Shown in pieces: positions 1 to 11,134 of a stretch of DNA of 64,000 nucleotides (positions are counted from its first letter, which is position 1; every line of letters starts with the position of its first letter). The DNA comes from Erythroxylum novogranatense (taxonomy: Eukaryota; Streptophyta; Magnoliopsida; Malpighiales; Erythroxylaceae): assembly GCA_029891385.1 (NCBI GenBank), contig CM057231.1, forward strand, positions 23,033,300 through 23,097,299. The letters run 5' to 3'. The notes beneath the pieces were generated by a model. It saw only the letters and a program-made list of their open reading frames with translations. It was not told the DNA's origin and did not search any database. The position numbers and the translations under genes are program-made.

Positions 1-470
1 TGAAGACCTCAAAGAAAGATTATATTTTATAAAGGATCAAAAATGAAACAGAAGATAGGTATAGACGAAACCAAAGGAAAAGGCAGACGAAAGAAAAAAG
101 ATAAATGAATGGGGAAAATTCCTATAACTTTCTCTAAAGATATCATATTAGGATGTTATTTGTATGGTTTGAAAGAGGAATTCAATATCTACAACTTTTA
201 TGAAGACCTCAAAGATAGATTCTATCTTTTGAAGGGTAAAAAATGGAACAAAAAATAGATATAGATGAAACCAAAGGAAAAAGCAGACGAATTGAAAAAG
301 ACAGAGGAATGGGGAAAATTGCTATAACTTTACCTAAAGATATTGTATTAGAATGTTTTTTTAGATGGTTTGAAAGAAGACTTCAAGATATACAACTTTC
401 ATGCAGACCTCAAAGATAGATTCTATCATTTGAAGGGTAAAAAATGGAGTAGAAGATAGGTATAGGTCAA
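1..470. repeat. About 200-bp tandem repeat in G0 LTR
   Basis: A unit of about 200 bp is repeated roughly 2.3 times. The marker AATGGGGAAAATT recurs at 108 and 308, each time followed by a CTATAACTTT stretch and a GAAGACCTCAAAGA segment. The same unit appears about three times at 52250-52870 in the partner LTR. It is an internal array of the LTR, probably in the upstream U3 part. Confidence 0.8.
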
Positions 471-535
471 ACATAGAAAAAACAGAAGACAGAAGATAGC
501 AAAAGATAGATGGCACACCACCACAAACGAAATGT

Positions 536-640
536 CATCATAGACAACATGTAAGCAAAACACAGATGACACGTAAGCAAAACATAGACGACACGTAAGC
601 AAAACACAGATGACACTTCATCATAGAAGAAGCAAAATGC
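536..640. repeat. Minisatellite in G0 LTR
   Basis: Short imperfect units built on ACACGTAAGCAAAACACAG are repeated about four times. The partner LTR at 52950-53165 holds a longer version of the same array, so the copy number changed after insertion. Confidence 0.75.
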
Positions 641-1460
641 AGAAGATACATATTCACTTATAAGGATCATAACTTTCATTCTAGAAGTCTAAAAATTTCG
701 TACTATATATTGTTGGAAAGCTAGAAGGATAAGCTACAATGTTTTAGAAGACAAATTTAACTAATTTTGCCTCAATTGAGTCCATATTGGCCCCCGAAGT
801 TGGCATACGAATTTTACATTCATCCACCAATGTACTATACCCAGTTCTCAACTTCTCGACAAATTTTGAGATTCTTAAAGACAGAATTTAACTTTGATGT
901 CTTCATAAGAAATGTAGCCATATGTTTCTAGTTTAATAAAAATTAAGAATCATCTCGTTTAGATAACCAGAAAAAAGGTTGTGGCTAAAATACTGAAGCA
1001 TATTCCGTGAACATTTTCCAAATCAACCACCCATTTGGTTTCACAATCTTAACACAACTTATACCAAGATCACCTTTTTACTTCATTTACTCCTTATTCT
1101 CAACTCCATTTCAAATCAATATCATCCAAAGAAAAGTATAGTCCATTATTAATCTTGAACACCAATAACCGAGTATACACATATGTACATATTCTCCATC
1201 AATTTACTACACAAATTTAACTTCATTTTTGCTTTCACTCTACAACTAACTTTCACCTTAATTCTTCCCATTTCAAAATCTCTTGTCCACCAAATCACCA
1301 AAGCAAAACATGAATTTATCCACATTTTCCACTCACTACTTTACTCTTGTCTATCATTTCTAATTCAAGAATTTTCATTCATTTATTCTTTACTCATGAC
1401 TAATCACCAAAATTTCTCATTTAATTATTCTAACTTCTAAGAAACGTTCGAGGTCCAACA

Positions 1461-1689
1461 ATTCTCCCCCCTTAAAGAATTGCATCCCTGAAATTCTTGC
1501 CTGAATGATCAACAGATGGAGGTAACGTTGTCTTATGTTTTCCTCAGTCTCCTAGTAACTTCTTCACTTGAATAATTTCTTCCAAATGATTATAGTCAAA
1601 AGTCTCACTCAATCTTTCAATCACTCATTTAATCATTCACTTTCTTAAAGAGTTCCTTATTAGGTTTCAGATTACTCACACTTTTCCCA
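1461..1689 (-). pseudogene. G0 pol 3' end remnant
   Basis: This stretch corresponds to the end of pol next to the 3' LTR in G1 (9311 onward). It keeps the polypurine tract and the CTTAAAGAATT...GAAATTCTTGCCTGAA pattern that matches G1 CCTTAAAAGAATT...GAAATTCTTACCTGAA. No reading frame survives. The remnant is cut at 1690 by the solo LTR and resumes at 5721. Confidence 0.6.
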
Positions 1690-2126
1690 CTTCCTGTCAC
1701 ACCCCAGTCCCGCAAGACCTGAACCCGACATCAATAGGTGATATCTGAGTCCATGCCTCGCGAGGGTGGCGTGCTAAAGCACTCAATCAATTAGAAATTG
1801 ATATAATTTTTTTAAAACACAACCACAATATGCGAAAATCAATACTCAATTTGGGCTTCATTCATAAATATTTTCAGATATCATTAAACTATCAACAAAA
1901 TTTTCAATAGCCATTTGGGCCCTTTCACAAATACAAAACACTTGAGTCATTTCGAAATGCAAATTTATGCAAAAGTTACAGAAAATACAATTTAATACAA
2001 AATAAAGAAATACAATGCAGACCCCAACTGATCCCGACCTCTATCCTTTACTTGAATGCTGTAGGGATACTTCCGTTGGACTAACAGGGTATTCTTCTAA
2101 TCCTAAAAAATAATTGTAAATTTTAT

Positions 2127-2173
2127 GTGAGTTTTACGAACTCAATGAGTGACCATCATCGATGGCTCACCCA
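2127..2173 (-). other. Conserved LTR double hairpin (solo LTR)
   Basis: The first stem is GAGTT (2129-2133) with AACTC (2139-2143) in the context GTGAG...CTCAATGAGTGAC. A second imperfect stem pairs GTGACCATC with GATGGCTCAC. Related structures are at 57286 and 62240. A variant in which T-A is replaced by C-G is at 7771, 50404 and 58530. In element sense it lies downstream of the TATA and donor module, so it would be transcribed. Confidence 0.6.
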
Positions 2174-3390
2174 GTCACATAACACACCAAATCACATTCA
2201 CATCAGTTCACATTTCACATTCAATGAATATCGATCTTATAATGTCATATGCATGAGACTCACATTCATTCTTATTATTGTGACCTAGTGCCTCTCACAT
2301 ACTTATACAAATATTATCCCATAGGGCTCAGTCAGAACAGAGTTACAGAGCATAGCTCTGTGTACAGAACATATATCATGGAGCAAGGCTCTACGTGCGG
2401 AATCAAAAATCACGGAGCAAGGCTCTACGTGCAAGCGCTTCATACTGGCAACTTAAGTCACAACGCCTTTATCTGAGCATGCATTTTATGAAATGCATCA
2501 ATCACATTTGCACATATCATCGAACCGTAGTCCGGCATTCAACATTAAGTTGAGAATCACATTTCATTCATAGGCAAATGAACGTTCAAAAACACACTTG
2601 TCAACGGACCGTGGTCCGACATTTAGAAATCACATTATGCATATTTATTTCATCTCATTCACATACAATGAGCACTTTAATATTTCTTTCATGCAACACA
2701 TTCATTAGACCTCCTGTTCAGAAACCAACACAATCAAACACTTTCACATAATCATTCAGAAATCAATCAATATCAAAAACTCAAACAAAGCAAACAGTGG
2801 AATGAGACCATCTAGGTCTACTCACAATACGCTCCAGATTAGCATTTGCTTTCAAATTCTGGGAACACCTGAATGCGGACACTTGGCCTACATAACCCAT
2901 TTATGCAAGACACAAATTGCAAACTCATCAATAATTGCACACATATAAAAATTTATTTATACACAATTGTAATAATGGACTATGTACAATGCACGCTCAA
3001 TGACAATCCTGGGCATATGTTCTAGAACACATATTATTCTCATTACCATTTCATAATTCATATGTGTCTAATTTAATTTAGCTTTATATTTCATTTGTAC
3101 ATAATCTTTCTAATTTCTTCTTTCAATCTTTACCCTTTGCATGTGTCTAGCTTATTTATAAACTTACACCTCACGAACACTTGGTTACTTTATATCATAA
3201 CTCAATTTCTTGTCATCTCTTTTCTAACCTCATAAAATCTCATAATATCCAAATTCTCATCCGATAGGAATCCAATTGAAATTCCCATAATGCAAAATCA
3301 CTAAAATTGATTCTAGAATACTTAAACCTATACATTTTCTAAACTCCATGAACTAGAATCCTTCCAAAAATAAAAAAGATTCAAAATGAT

Positions 3391-3623
3391 CTTACCTTGA
3401 TTCTTTACCAAATGAAGAGATCTTTAGCTCAAATGGAAGCTTTTTTCTTCCTCTTCCTTTTCTCTTCTTGGACAACCTCAAAATCTTTCTTATAGGCTAG
3501 GGAAATTAAAACCCTAGCTTGTTTTCTCTTCTTTGCTTTGTATTTCTCTATCTCTTTTTCTCTTAAATTTTTGTTCTTCTCTTCTTTTTATGCTTACATT
3601 CACGTTTTTCTTCTTCATTTATA
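3391..3623 (-). promoter_or_regulatory. Candidate LTR promoter, leader and splice donor
   Basis: On the minus strand, TATAAAT (3617-3623, in GCTTATAAATG) is followed by about 220 nt of purine-rich leader and then CAAG|GTAAG (3391-3399). The leader contains AAGCTTCCATTTGAGC. The same order of TATA, GA-rich leader, AGCTTCC motif and GTAAG or GTATG donor appears in G1 and G4, and without a clear TATA in G0. The transcription start and the splicing are inferred. Confidence 0.5.
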
Positions 3624-4419
3624 AGCAAGACAACACTTCTTCTTCAAATTATGCCCTTAGTGATTGAGAATTGTCTCATTTGCCCTTCCATTTATGCCTT
3701 ATGTCCTTTATACTTAAGTGTCTTGACAAAAGTATCCTTGAACATTCTAACTTAACACTTTCTTCCAGAAAAATGTCCCCCATTGTCTTAAGTTTCTAAT
3801 GACACCAAAATCAATCCATTTGGTCTAATACTTCGAAAGATACACTTCAAACATTTTTGAACTGCTCTTGTCCAAATCAGTATCCTAGGCACAAATTCTA
3901 TCCAAAATTGAAACATCATAAAGACTGAATTAGATTTCAATTTCTTCATACCATTTGTAGCCCCATGTCTCTAGTTTACCATAAATCAAAAATCATCTCA
4001 TTTAGAGCTCTACTGATCCATAAATCATCAAAATACTGAGGTATATTTAGTGGAATAACACCAGTTCCTATTATTTAAAAGCACACACTGTACCCGTCCC
4101 ACGTTTCTCACTCAATCTCTCTCACTTCATTTCATATGACTACAATTTTTTGTGGAGATGTATAACACTGTCTTACAAGTACAATGGTTCAAGAATCAAG
4201 TCATTTGAGTCTCTATAGAAGAAGTTATTTCCAAAAGAATCCAATCTGGTTTTATCATCAATCATATTGAACCTATATGGTTCGAAACCAGATTTAGGAG
4301 TTTAGGTGTTCTTTGGATGGTTAGAAAGAGGACTTCAAGAGATACAACTCTTATGAAGACCTCAAAGACAAATTCTATCTTTTGAAGGATAAAAAATGGA
4401 ACAGAAAATATAAGATGAA

Positions 4420-5010
4420 CAGTAACTAAGAAGAAGTTCATGAACAGTCACTAAGAGGAAATTCATGACTAAGAAGAAGTTCATGAACAATCATTAAGAG
4501 GAATTTCATGAATAAGAAGAAGTTCATGAACAGTCACCAAGAGGAAGTGCATGACTAAAAAGAAGTTCATGAACAGTCACTAAGAGAAAGTTCACGACTA
4601 AGAAGAAGTTCATGAACAATCACTAAGAGAAAGTTCACGACTAAGAAGAAGTTCATGAACAGTCACTAAGAGGAAGTTCATAACTAAGAAAAAGTTTATG
4701 AACAGTCACTAAGAGGAAGTTCATGACTAAGAAGAAGTTCATGATCAGTCACTAAGAAGAAGTTCCTGACTAAGAAGAAGTTCATGAACGGTCACTAAGA
4801 AGAAGTTCATGAGCAGTCACTAAGAAGAAGTTCATGAACGGTCACTAAGAAGAAGTTCATGAATAGTCACTAAGAAGAAGTTCATGACAAAGAAGAAGTT
4901 TACGAAAAGTCACTAAGAAGAAGTTCATGGCTAAGAAGAAGTTCACGAACAGTCACTAAGAAGAAGTTCATGAACGGTTACTAAGAAGAAACGAAACTAA
5001 GAAGGAATAA
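4420..5010. repeat. About 27-bp minisatellite in solo LTR
   Basis: About twenty degenerate units based on AGAAGTTCATGAACAGTCA and CTAAGAAGAAG form a tandem array. Some units carry internal variants, such as GACTAAGAAGAAG or GAACGGTCACTAAG. It lies in the upstream (U3-side) part of the solo LTR. There are no unique spacers, so it is not CRISPR-like. Confidence 0.9.
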
Positions 5011-5720
5011 AAATAAGAAGAAGCAGAAGGTCAACATAAGAAGAAACAGACTACACTCCTAAGCATCTCTACTTATAAGGGTCATATCCAAAAATTTCAT
5101 ACTATATACTGTTGGAAAGATAACAGAAAGATCTACAACTTCAAAAAGGCAACTTTGCCAAAATCTATCTAGATCAATCCCAAATTTTCCTTAAATTCCA
5201 AAGACAAATTTTACATTCATCCACCAAAGTACTACACTCAGTTCTCACTTCGTGAAAAATTTTGAGAATCTTAGAGACATAATTAAAATTCAATATCTAC
5301 ATAAGAAATGTAGCCATATGTTTCTAGTTTAATCCAAACAAATAATATTCTCATTTTGATAACTAGGGAAAAAGTTATGGCTAACAAACCAAAGCACACT
5401 CAGTGAACATTTTTTCAGATCAACCACCACTTTTGTTTCCAAATCTTTCCTTATCACAACTCATACCAAGATCACTCTTTCAACTCCCTCTACTTCTCAT
5501 TTTCAATAAAATCACATTTAAAACAATCATACCTGGAAGTTTTCAATGAATGCATGTACACTTAGTTTTGTATGTGTAAAGATTCAAATTCACATACATA
5601 TATGCTGACATGCTGCTGGGCATGAAATGCAAATTTTTTTTCCTAAATCTCACATTGCTATTCTCTCCATTTGAAATCTATGTTCTAATCCTTAATATGG
5701 GGAAAGGATGTTACACTTCC

Positions 5721-6051
5721 TGTGTCAATAACATCAATATCCGATCATATTGATGTCTCTTAACATACTCACATTACAAACTGAAGACATCTTTGTAAGT
5801 AATACTAACTCACAAGTCAATGGTCCGGTTCTCAATATCTTTATTTGGACCTAAACAATTCAACTTAGTTGATTCTTTATCTTAGCCTGAGCATATTTTC
5901 ACTCAATTTAAACACACCTTGAGAAGGTGGTACTCTAAAAAACATTTCATCTTTTGATTCTACCTTCTTAGCCATCAAACGTTGTCTTAGCGTATTCCCA
6001 CTAGGATGAATATCATAGGTTGTTATTTATGCCCCTCTAATAGTCTCTTTG
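5721..6051 (-). pseudogene. G0 integrase remnant
   Basis: This is a decayed integrase region of G0. ATTCCCACTAGGATGAAT...TTATGCCCCTCTAATA at about 5996-6043 aligns with the G1 segment around 10555-10600 that encodes the zinc-binding HHCC part. The matches show many C-to-T and G-to-A changes and no open frame remains. It is interrupted by the solo LTR on the left and by G1 on the right. The rest of G0 pol resumes near 48390. Confidence 0.55.
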
Positions 6052-6529
6052 TGTTGGAACCCCTCCCCGGTGAGAACCGTGTCCGACGTCCTATGTGACG
6101 TCTGGATGCGCATCTCACGAGGGAGGAATTCCTCACCACGAAAAATAACTCACTCGAACTTCTTTTAATTTCATCCGAACACATCTTGATAAATTTATCC
6201 TAACCTCCCTCAATAAAATTAATCTGCTTAGAGCCCATAATTTAATCCGAATCCTAAGCTAAAATGAAATTTCATGTCTCTAAATTAAAAAGAATAAAAA
6301 ATCACCTCAATCGAATCTCTCTAGATCAAGAAATCACCAAAATACGAAAGTATGTTCAAAATATCCGTCTAAACGTCTCTCTTTGATTCAGTCCGAACAA
6401 TTCAACTTAATACCAAAAATTCTGAATTTTGCATGATAGGGTAGAAAATCTTTTTAGGAAACCAACTCTTCAAAAACCAAGTGATTCCCAGGTCAAAAGA
6501 GAAAGTTATGACCGAACAAGTGGAAAGAG

Positions 6530-6705
6530 GTCAGATCGCTTAGCTAGCGCGCAAGGGCGCTGGGCGAGGCGAGCGCCGAGCGCGCACGCATGAGTGATAG
6601 CTCAGTGTCTGGGTACGGGCGAGTGCCCAGTGCTCGAGTGCACGCATAGGTGACTGCCCAGAGTTTGGGGGCGGGCGAGCGTCCAGCGCTAGGGCCGAGC
6701 TTTAA
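6530..6705. repeat. GC-rich island in G1 LTR
   Basis: A CpG-rich stretch in otherwise AT-rich DNA, made of imperfect repeats around GGGCGAGTGCCCAG. One hairpin has arms GGCGCT and AGCGCC around GGGCGAGGCG (6554-6575). It is followed by a poly-T/poly-A run. The equivalent island in the 44836 LTR (45227-45395) is almost unalignable, although the flanks match well. Confidence 0.7.
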
Positions 6706-7770
6706 CTTTTTTTTTTAAAAAAAAAGCATCTAAAACTTTGAAACATCCTAACTCTTTATCCCGAAATCCAAATTTTATAAATTTGGTATCAATAAAAAGG
6801 GAAAAGGAAGCTTTACAACTTCCATGAAGGCTTGAAAAACTAGTTTGGCCTTTAAGGGGGTCAAAAATTTCATCAAAGTTACTGCTCAAATCTAAAAACA
6901 AACCCACACTATACCAGAAGTTTGAAAATTCATATCTTTTAACACACAAGCCTATAAATGTCACATTTTACCTCTTTGAAAAGATAAAGAGATGATCTAC
7001 AAATTTCAGGAAGGGTGCAATAATCAAATCGGTTTCCAAGAGGGTGAAAAACCTTTCCAAAGGTACTGCACAATCCTACACCTTATCAACAGCAACTGAG
7101 AACTTTCAACCCTTATAACTTTTTCATCACAAGTCCAATTGTGGCAAATTTTATATCATTGGAAAGCTCTAAACATTTTCTAAAATCTTCAAGAAGACCT
7201 CTCAATTCAATTCAAGCTCTAAAATAGTCTAAAACCTATGCAAAGTTTCTGTCCATTTTAAGAAAAATTGGACAGCACCTTCCCTAAAATATAACTAGCC
7301 AAATCTTCAATCCAACTCTATTACCTGCACAAAAACTCAATCTCCAATCTTCCACAACGTAATCCAATCCAAATATATATGCCAACACAGTTCTAATGGC
7401 AGCATACGCACTCCTAACCATCTATTCAATTCCTAACTATAAAGAAACACAATCTTACTTTTCTAACCCTACTCAAAGCATACAACAATACTTTTTGAAC
7501 AATATAAACAAAAGATACATTAAAACCCAATTCTTTTGTATTTACAAAGAAAGTAGAAATTATACAATCTTTAGAGGGCATTTTAGCCCGAATACATCCA
7601 AAGTATCAAAGAACAAAATACAAAACATCAATTGTCCAAAATGCTATCTAAAGCTTTGTTTTCTTAAAGACGACTTCAAAAGTAAAATGCATTGGAGTAA
7701 TGCCTCAATCTCGATGCAGTGACTCGGTTTCTCACTCGATGCCTATGGAGGAGAAATTGGGGAGGGGGGG

Positions 7771-7796
7771 GTGAGCTCGACGGCTCAGTGGGTAAC
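7771..7796 (-). other. Conserved LTR hairpin (G1)
   Basis: GTGAGCTCGACGGCTCAGTG followed by GGTAAC. The stem is GAGC (7773-7776) with GCTC (7783-7786), preceded by a run of G. It matches the hairpins at 50404 and 58530, and by position the GAGTT/AACTC version in the solo LTR. The 44836 LTR copy has lost it through the 1,069-bp deletion. Confidence 0.55.
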
Positions 7797-8672
7797 AACT
7801 TAATAATCGAGAAATAAGTAAAACCTTGTTCATTCAATCATTTGCAAAACAATATCACATTGATGAAAACATTTCAATTTGTCAAATCTCTTCTCAGAAT
7901 TTATCACATCACACAATTTACAAAGCAACATATCACATAATCATAGAAAAGTGGTTTGGGTGGATCCGAAATGGAACATACTACACATTCCCGCGAAGCG
8001 GTCATGTGTAGCCGTGAACTTATGGGAATCCGTGAGGAGATCCAATGCCACTAGCGGGCAGGCAGGAGAAGCCTATGGTTAAACAGGTGCACCTGACTCT
8101 TATGGGACCACCACAAACTCAAAGAAAATATGCATATCACATATGTCACATAATTCATAAATATTTTCCACAATTGGCCCTTACAAACTCACTTTCACAA
8201 AGTTTTCACATAAATGCCCAAAATGGCATTCTTTTTCTGAAATCACACATTTTAATCTTTTTCGCTTAACAAACCATTTCACAAATATTTCCAACATGAA
8301 TTTACATTTAAAAGACATCACATACAAGTTTAAATCATCACAAAGAGTAACTAATATAAAAATCTTAAAACATTGGAAAGCATTTATTAGAATTAATTAT
8401 AAAAATTTCATCAAGCCTATAACTCAATTATTAAGAAATCAACCACCTTAATTCCTTAGCTTTGAGGTTGGTCATTTGGCCTTGCCTCTTCCCTAATTGC
8501 CTCACTTCACCTTCATCAAACACAATAATCCCAATTTCACATAGGATACTAAAATTGGAAATTCTAAGGAAAGGAAAATTTGAATTAACACCTACATAAC
8601 TTTACCCATACTTAACTTAAGCTATTAGCATCAAAACCCAATCAAGAATCTCCAGAAAAATTTTAAAATTCC

Positions 8673-9088
8673 CATACCTATATGAAACCCACGAAATTTT
8701 GTTTTTGCTTCTAAGGAAAGCTTAAACTCTTCCCTTCTATTTTCTTTTTGAAGCAAACTCTTAAACCCTCCTTTCTAAAGCAAGAAATCAACAAAGCCCC
8801 AACTCTTTTCTTCTTCTTCTTCTTCTTCTTCTTCTTCTTTTCCTTATCTCCACCGAAGGTTACTCTCCCTTTCTTTCTCTTTGTGAATTTCGTAGCTCTC
8901 TTGCAAATGAATTAGGGAACTTTGTTTTTAACATATACCTAAGCCCTCAACACTACGTAGTTTTAATAAGTCCCCCCCTTTCCTTGCAATTTTTGTGACT
9001 TTCTTCATTTCCTACGGCAACTCATCAATTTTATTCTTTCCTTCTTCATTTAACTTAAGCCAAAAAGACAAATTAAGCCCTCCTTATA
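8673..9088 (-). promoter_or_regulatory. G1 LTR promoter, leader and donor module
   Basis: On the minus strand, TATAAGG in GGCTTATAAGGAGGG (9082-9088) is followed by a purine-rich leader with GAAAGCTTTCCTTAGAAGC and then ATATAG|GTATGG (8673-8682). In the 44836 LTR copy the same site reads ATATAG|GTAAGG (46287-46296), a better donor. The TATA-to-donor distance is about 400 nt, longer than in the solo LTR and G4. The function is inferred from conservation. Confidence 0.5.
8808..8839. repeat. (CTT)n microsatellite
   Basis: About ten uninterrupted TTC/CTT units inside the purine/pyrimidine-skewed leader of the G1 LTR. The sister LTR has only a few units at about 46422-46442, so this is ordinary slippage variation. 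Confidence 0.9.
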
Positions 9089-9287
9089 AGCCTTAAGTCT
9101 TAAAAACATATATGGACTTCCTAATTTGCCCTTACACCAACTTATGCCTTTAGCTTCTAACAATTTATTAAAACTCTAATTTAACTAAAACCCTTCCATT
9201 TATTTCTATTACTAAACACTAACAAACCTAAATTATTCTAACTAAAAGGAAATTAGTAAACTAATCCTCAAAATAAATAAAACATGC

Positions 9288-9494
9288 TTAAAGCGAATCG
9301 GGGCCCAACATTTCTCCGCCCCTTAAAAGAATTTTGTCCTCGAAATTCTTACCTGAACCACTGAAAAGATGGGGATACTTCTCTTTCATAGCTTCCAATG
9401 GCTCCCACGTGGCCTCTTCCACCGAATGGTTCCTCCACAAGACTTTTACGAGCTGCACTGTCTTATTCCTGAGAACCTTGTCTTTTGTATCCAA
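9288..9494 (-). pseudogene. G1 chromodomain, C-terminal end of pol
   Basis: This minus-strand frame encodes VLRNKTVQLVKVLWRNHS followed by VEEATWEPLEAM, the usual Tekay/Del-type integrase chromodomain. These domains are thought to direct integration to marked heterochromatin. Two of the aromatic-cage positions look substituted, as is common in this group. The frame reaches its stop inside the 3' LTR, about 20 nt past the LTR edge. It is out of phase with the integrase because about 16 bp present in G2 are missing near 9500, so the domain is cut off from the enzyme. Confidence 0.85.
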
Positions 9495-10397
9495 AATCTA
9501 CACTGGAAGTCATCACTCAACTGGACTTCATCAACTTGAATGACATGAGAAGGATCTGATTGATATCTCCTCAACATAGAAACATGAAACACATCATGAA
9601 TCTGTGATAACTCTGGAGGTAATGCTAATTTATAGGCCAACGGACTAATCCTCTCCAAAATCTCATAAGACCCCACATACCTCGGACTCAGTTTACCCCT
9701 CTTTCCAAATCTCAAAATCCCTTTCCACGGAGAAGTCTTGAGAAAAACTTTCTCACCAACCTCAAACTCCATCACTTTCCTGTGGGCATCTTCATAACTC
9801 TTCATCCTGTCCTGAGCTGCCTTCAGCCTGTGTTTTATCAAGTTGACCTTATCAACGGTCATCTGTATCAACTCTTGGCCAAAAAGTTTCCTGTCTCCCT
9901 CTTCATCCCAACACACCGAAGTCCTGCATCTTCGGCCATACAGAGCCTCATAAGGAGCCATCTGAATGCTCGAATCATATAAATTATTGTATGCAAATTC
10001 GATCAGAGGCAAGTGTTCATCCCATGCTCCTCTAAAATCCAGCACACATGCCCTGAGCATTCCCTCAAGGGTCCGAATGGTCCTCTCAGATTGACCATCA
10101 GTTTGAGGATGAAAAGCAGTGTTGAAACTCAACTTAGTGCCTAGAGCTTCCTGCAAACTATCCCAAAATCTTGAAGTAAAGCGAGGATCCCTATCAGACA
10201 CAATCGAATCCGGGATCCCATACAATCTCACAACCTCATCAACATACTTGTTGGCTACCACGTGCAGAGGATCTGTCTGTCTGATTGCCAGAAAATGGGC
10301 TGATTTTGTCAACCTATCCACGATCACCCATGTGGCATCATGCCTCCTACTAGTCCTGGGCAATCCCATTAAAAAATCTATAGTAACTCTCTGTCAT
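9446..10397 (-). pseudogene. G1 integrase core (rve)
   Basis: This is the catalytic core of a Ty3/gypsy integrase, which inserts the cDNA into the host genome. From the Met at 10369 the catalytic residues are D18 (WVIVDRLT), D59 (SDRDPRF) and E95 (GQSERT), with the expected 35-residue D-E spacing. The linker and the GPY/F-like region (YVGSYEILERISPLAYKLAL) follow. A single stop at 10397-10395 lies where G2 encodes Trp in EWKWQR, consistent with one G-to-A change. The 3' end leaves frame at a 16-bp deletion near 9500. All three catalytic residues survive, but the polyprotein is broken twice. Confidence 0.9.
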
Positions 10398-11134
10398 TTC
10401 CACTCAGGAATGGATAATGGCCTCAACTGGCCTGAAGGTGCCTGATGTTCAGCCTTAACTTGCTGACACACCAAACACTTACTCACATACTCTGCCACAT
10501 CCTTTTTCATACCTCTCCACCAGAAATGCTTCTGGAGATCCCTGTACATCCTGGTGGTACCTGGGTGCATAGCATAAGGTGCATTGTGCGCCTCATCCAG
10601 AATCTCATCCTTCACCTCCTTGATATCAGGAATACATAGCCTATTCCTGACTGTCAAGATTCCATCATCACTCACCATCATATCGGACTTCTTACCCTTT
10701 TGAATCTCTTCCCGTAGCTTACCCAGTTCTGCATCTTGAACCTGCAACTCCCTAACTTTTTCTCTAAGGATCGGTCTCACCCTAAAAGTATCAATCATGC
10801 CATCAGATTCCTCCTGCTTTAAACTGATCCTGAGCTTAGCCATCTCTTCCAATAGCGGTAGATAGACTGTCTGAACATATGCTATGGAAGACTTCCTGAT
10901 CAAGGCATCTACAACCACATTTTCTTTACCTGGATGATACTGAATCAACAGGTCATAGTCTTTAAGCAGCTCAATCCACCTCCTCTGTCTCAAATTTAGC
11001 TCCTTCTGACTCAACAAGTATTTGAGACTCTTGTGGTCTGTAAAGATCCTAGTTTGCACTCCATACAGATAATGCCTCCAGATCTTCAAGGCAAAGATCA
11101 CAGTTGCTAACTCCAGATCATGGGTCGGATAATT
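10394..11134 (-). pseudogene. G1 RNase H C-part and integrase zinc finger
   Basis: An open stretch of 235 codons. It starts in the end of RNase H ([14 protein letters not shown], then [17 protein letters not shown] and YHPGKENVV), runs through the linker, and ends in the integrase HHCC finger. The finger shows H-x6-H (HNAPYAMH) and CLVC. At 11134 it is interrupted by copia A, and the N-terminal part of RNase H continues at 19524. In G2 the same finger region is nearly identical. Confidence 0.9.

Larger units (their letters stand above)
1..1460 (-). mobile_element. G0 gypsy 3' LTR, window-truncated
   Basis: This is the end of a large gypsy LTR that runs off the left edge of the window. It closes with GAGGTCCAACA at 1460. 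Directly after it comes a polypurine tract (on the minus strand, AAGGGGGGAGAAT next to the LTR) and then decayed pol, so the element reads on the minus strand and this is its 3' LTR. Positions 1-800 match 52250-53345 closely, including the 200-bp repeats and the ACACGTAAGCAAAACACAG minisatellite. That makes the LTR starting at 49957 its partner. No coding sequence is expected here. Confidence 0.75.
1695..5715 (-). mobile_element. 4.0-kb solo LTR with CTTCC target duplication
   Basis: This is a complete gypsy LTR that starts TGTCACACCCC and ends GGATGTTACA. It is flanked by the direct repeat CTTCC at 1690-1694 and 5716-5720. No gag or pol lies inside, so it is a solo LTR left by recombination between the two LTRs of a full element. 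The host sequence on both sides is G0 integrase remnant. By similarity to G3 (56802), whose start is next to a primer site, the LTR probably reads on the minus strand. It contains a hairpin (2127), a donor and TATA module (3391-3623) and a minisatellite (4420-5010). Confidence 0.85.
6052..9310 (-). repeat. G1 3' LTR (3,259 bp)
   Basis: Begins TGTTGGAACCCC and ends GGGGCCCAACA, so the ends are inverted repeats. It is about 95% similar by eye to the LTR at 44836-46919. That copy lacks the segment between 7135 and 8203 and has a different GC island. Order on the plus strand: start, GC island (6530-6705), poly-T/poly-A block, AT-rich part, hairpin (7771), splice donor (8673), CTT microsatellite (8808), TATA (9082), end. 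The upstream U3 block of the other families is missing near 9310, and a similar block lies near 6240-7260 instead. Confidence 0.85.

Noticed and set aside
4420..5010. CRISPR-like look of the regular AGTTCATGAACAGTCA repeats
   Set aside because: Units abut directly without unique spacers and lie in a plant LTR. It is a minisatellite.
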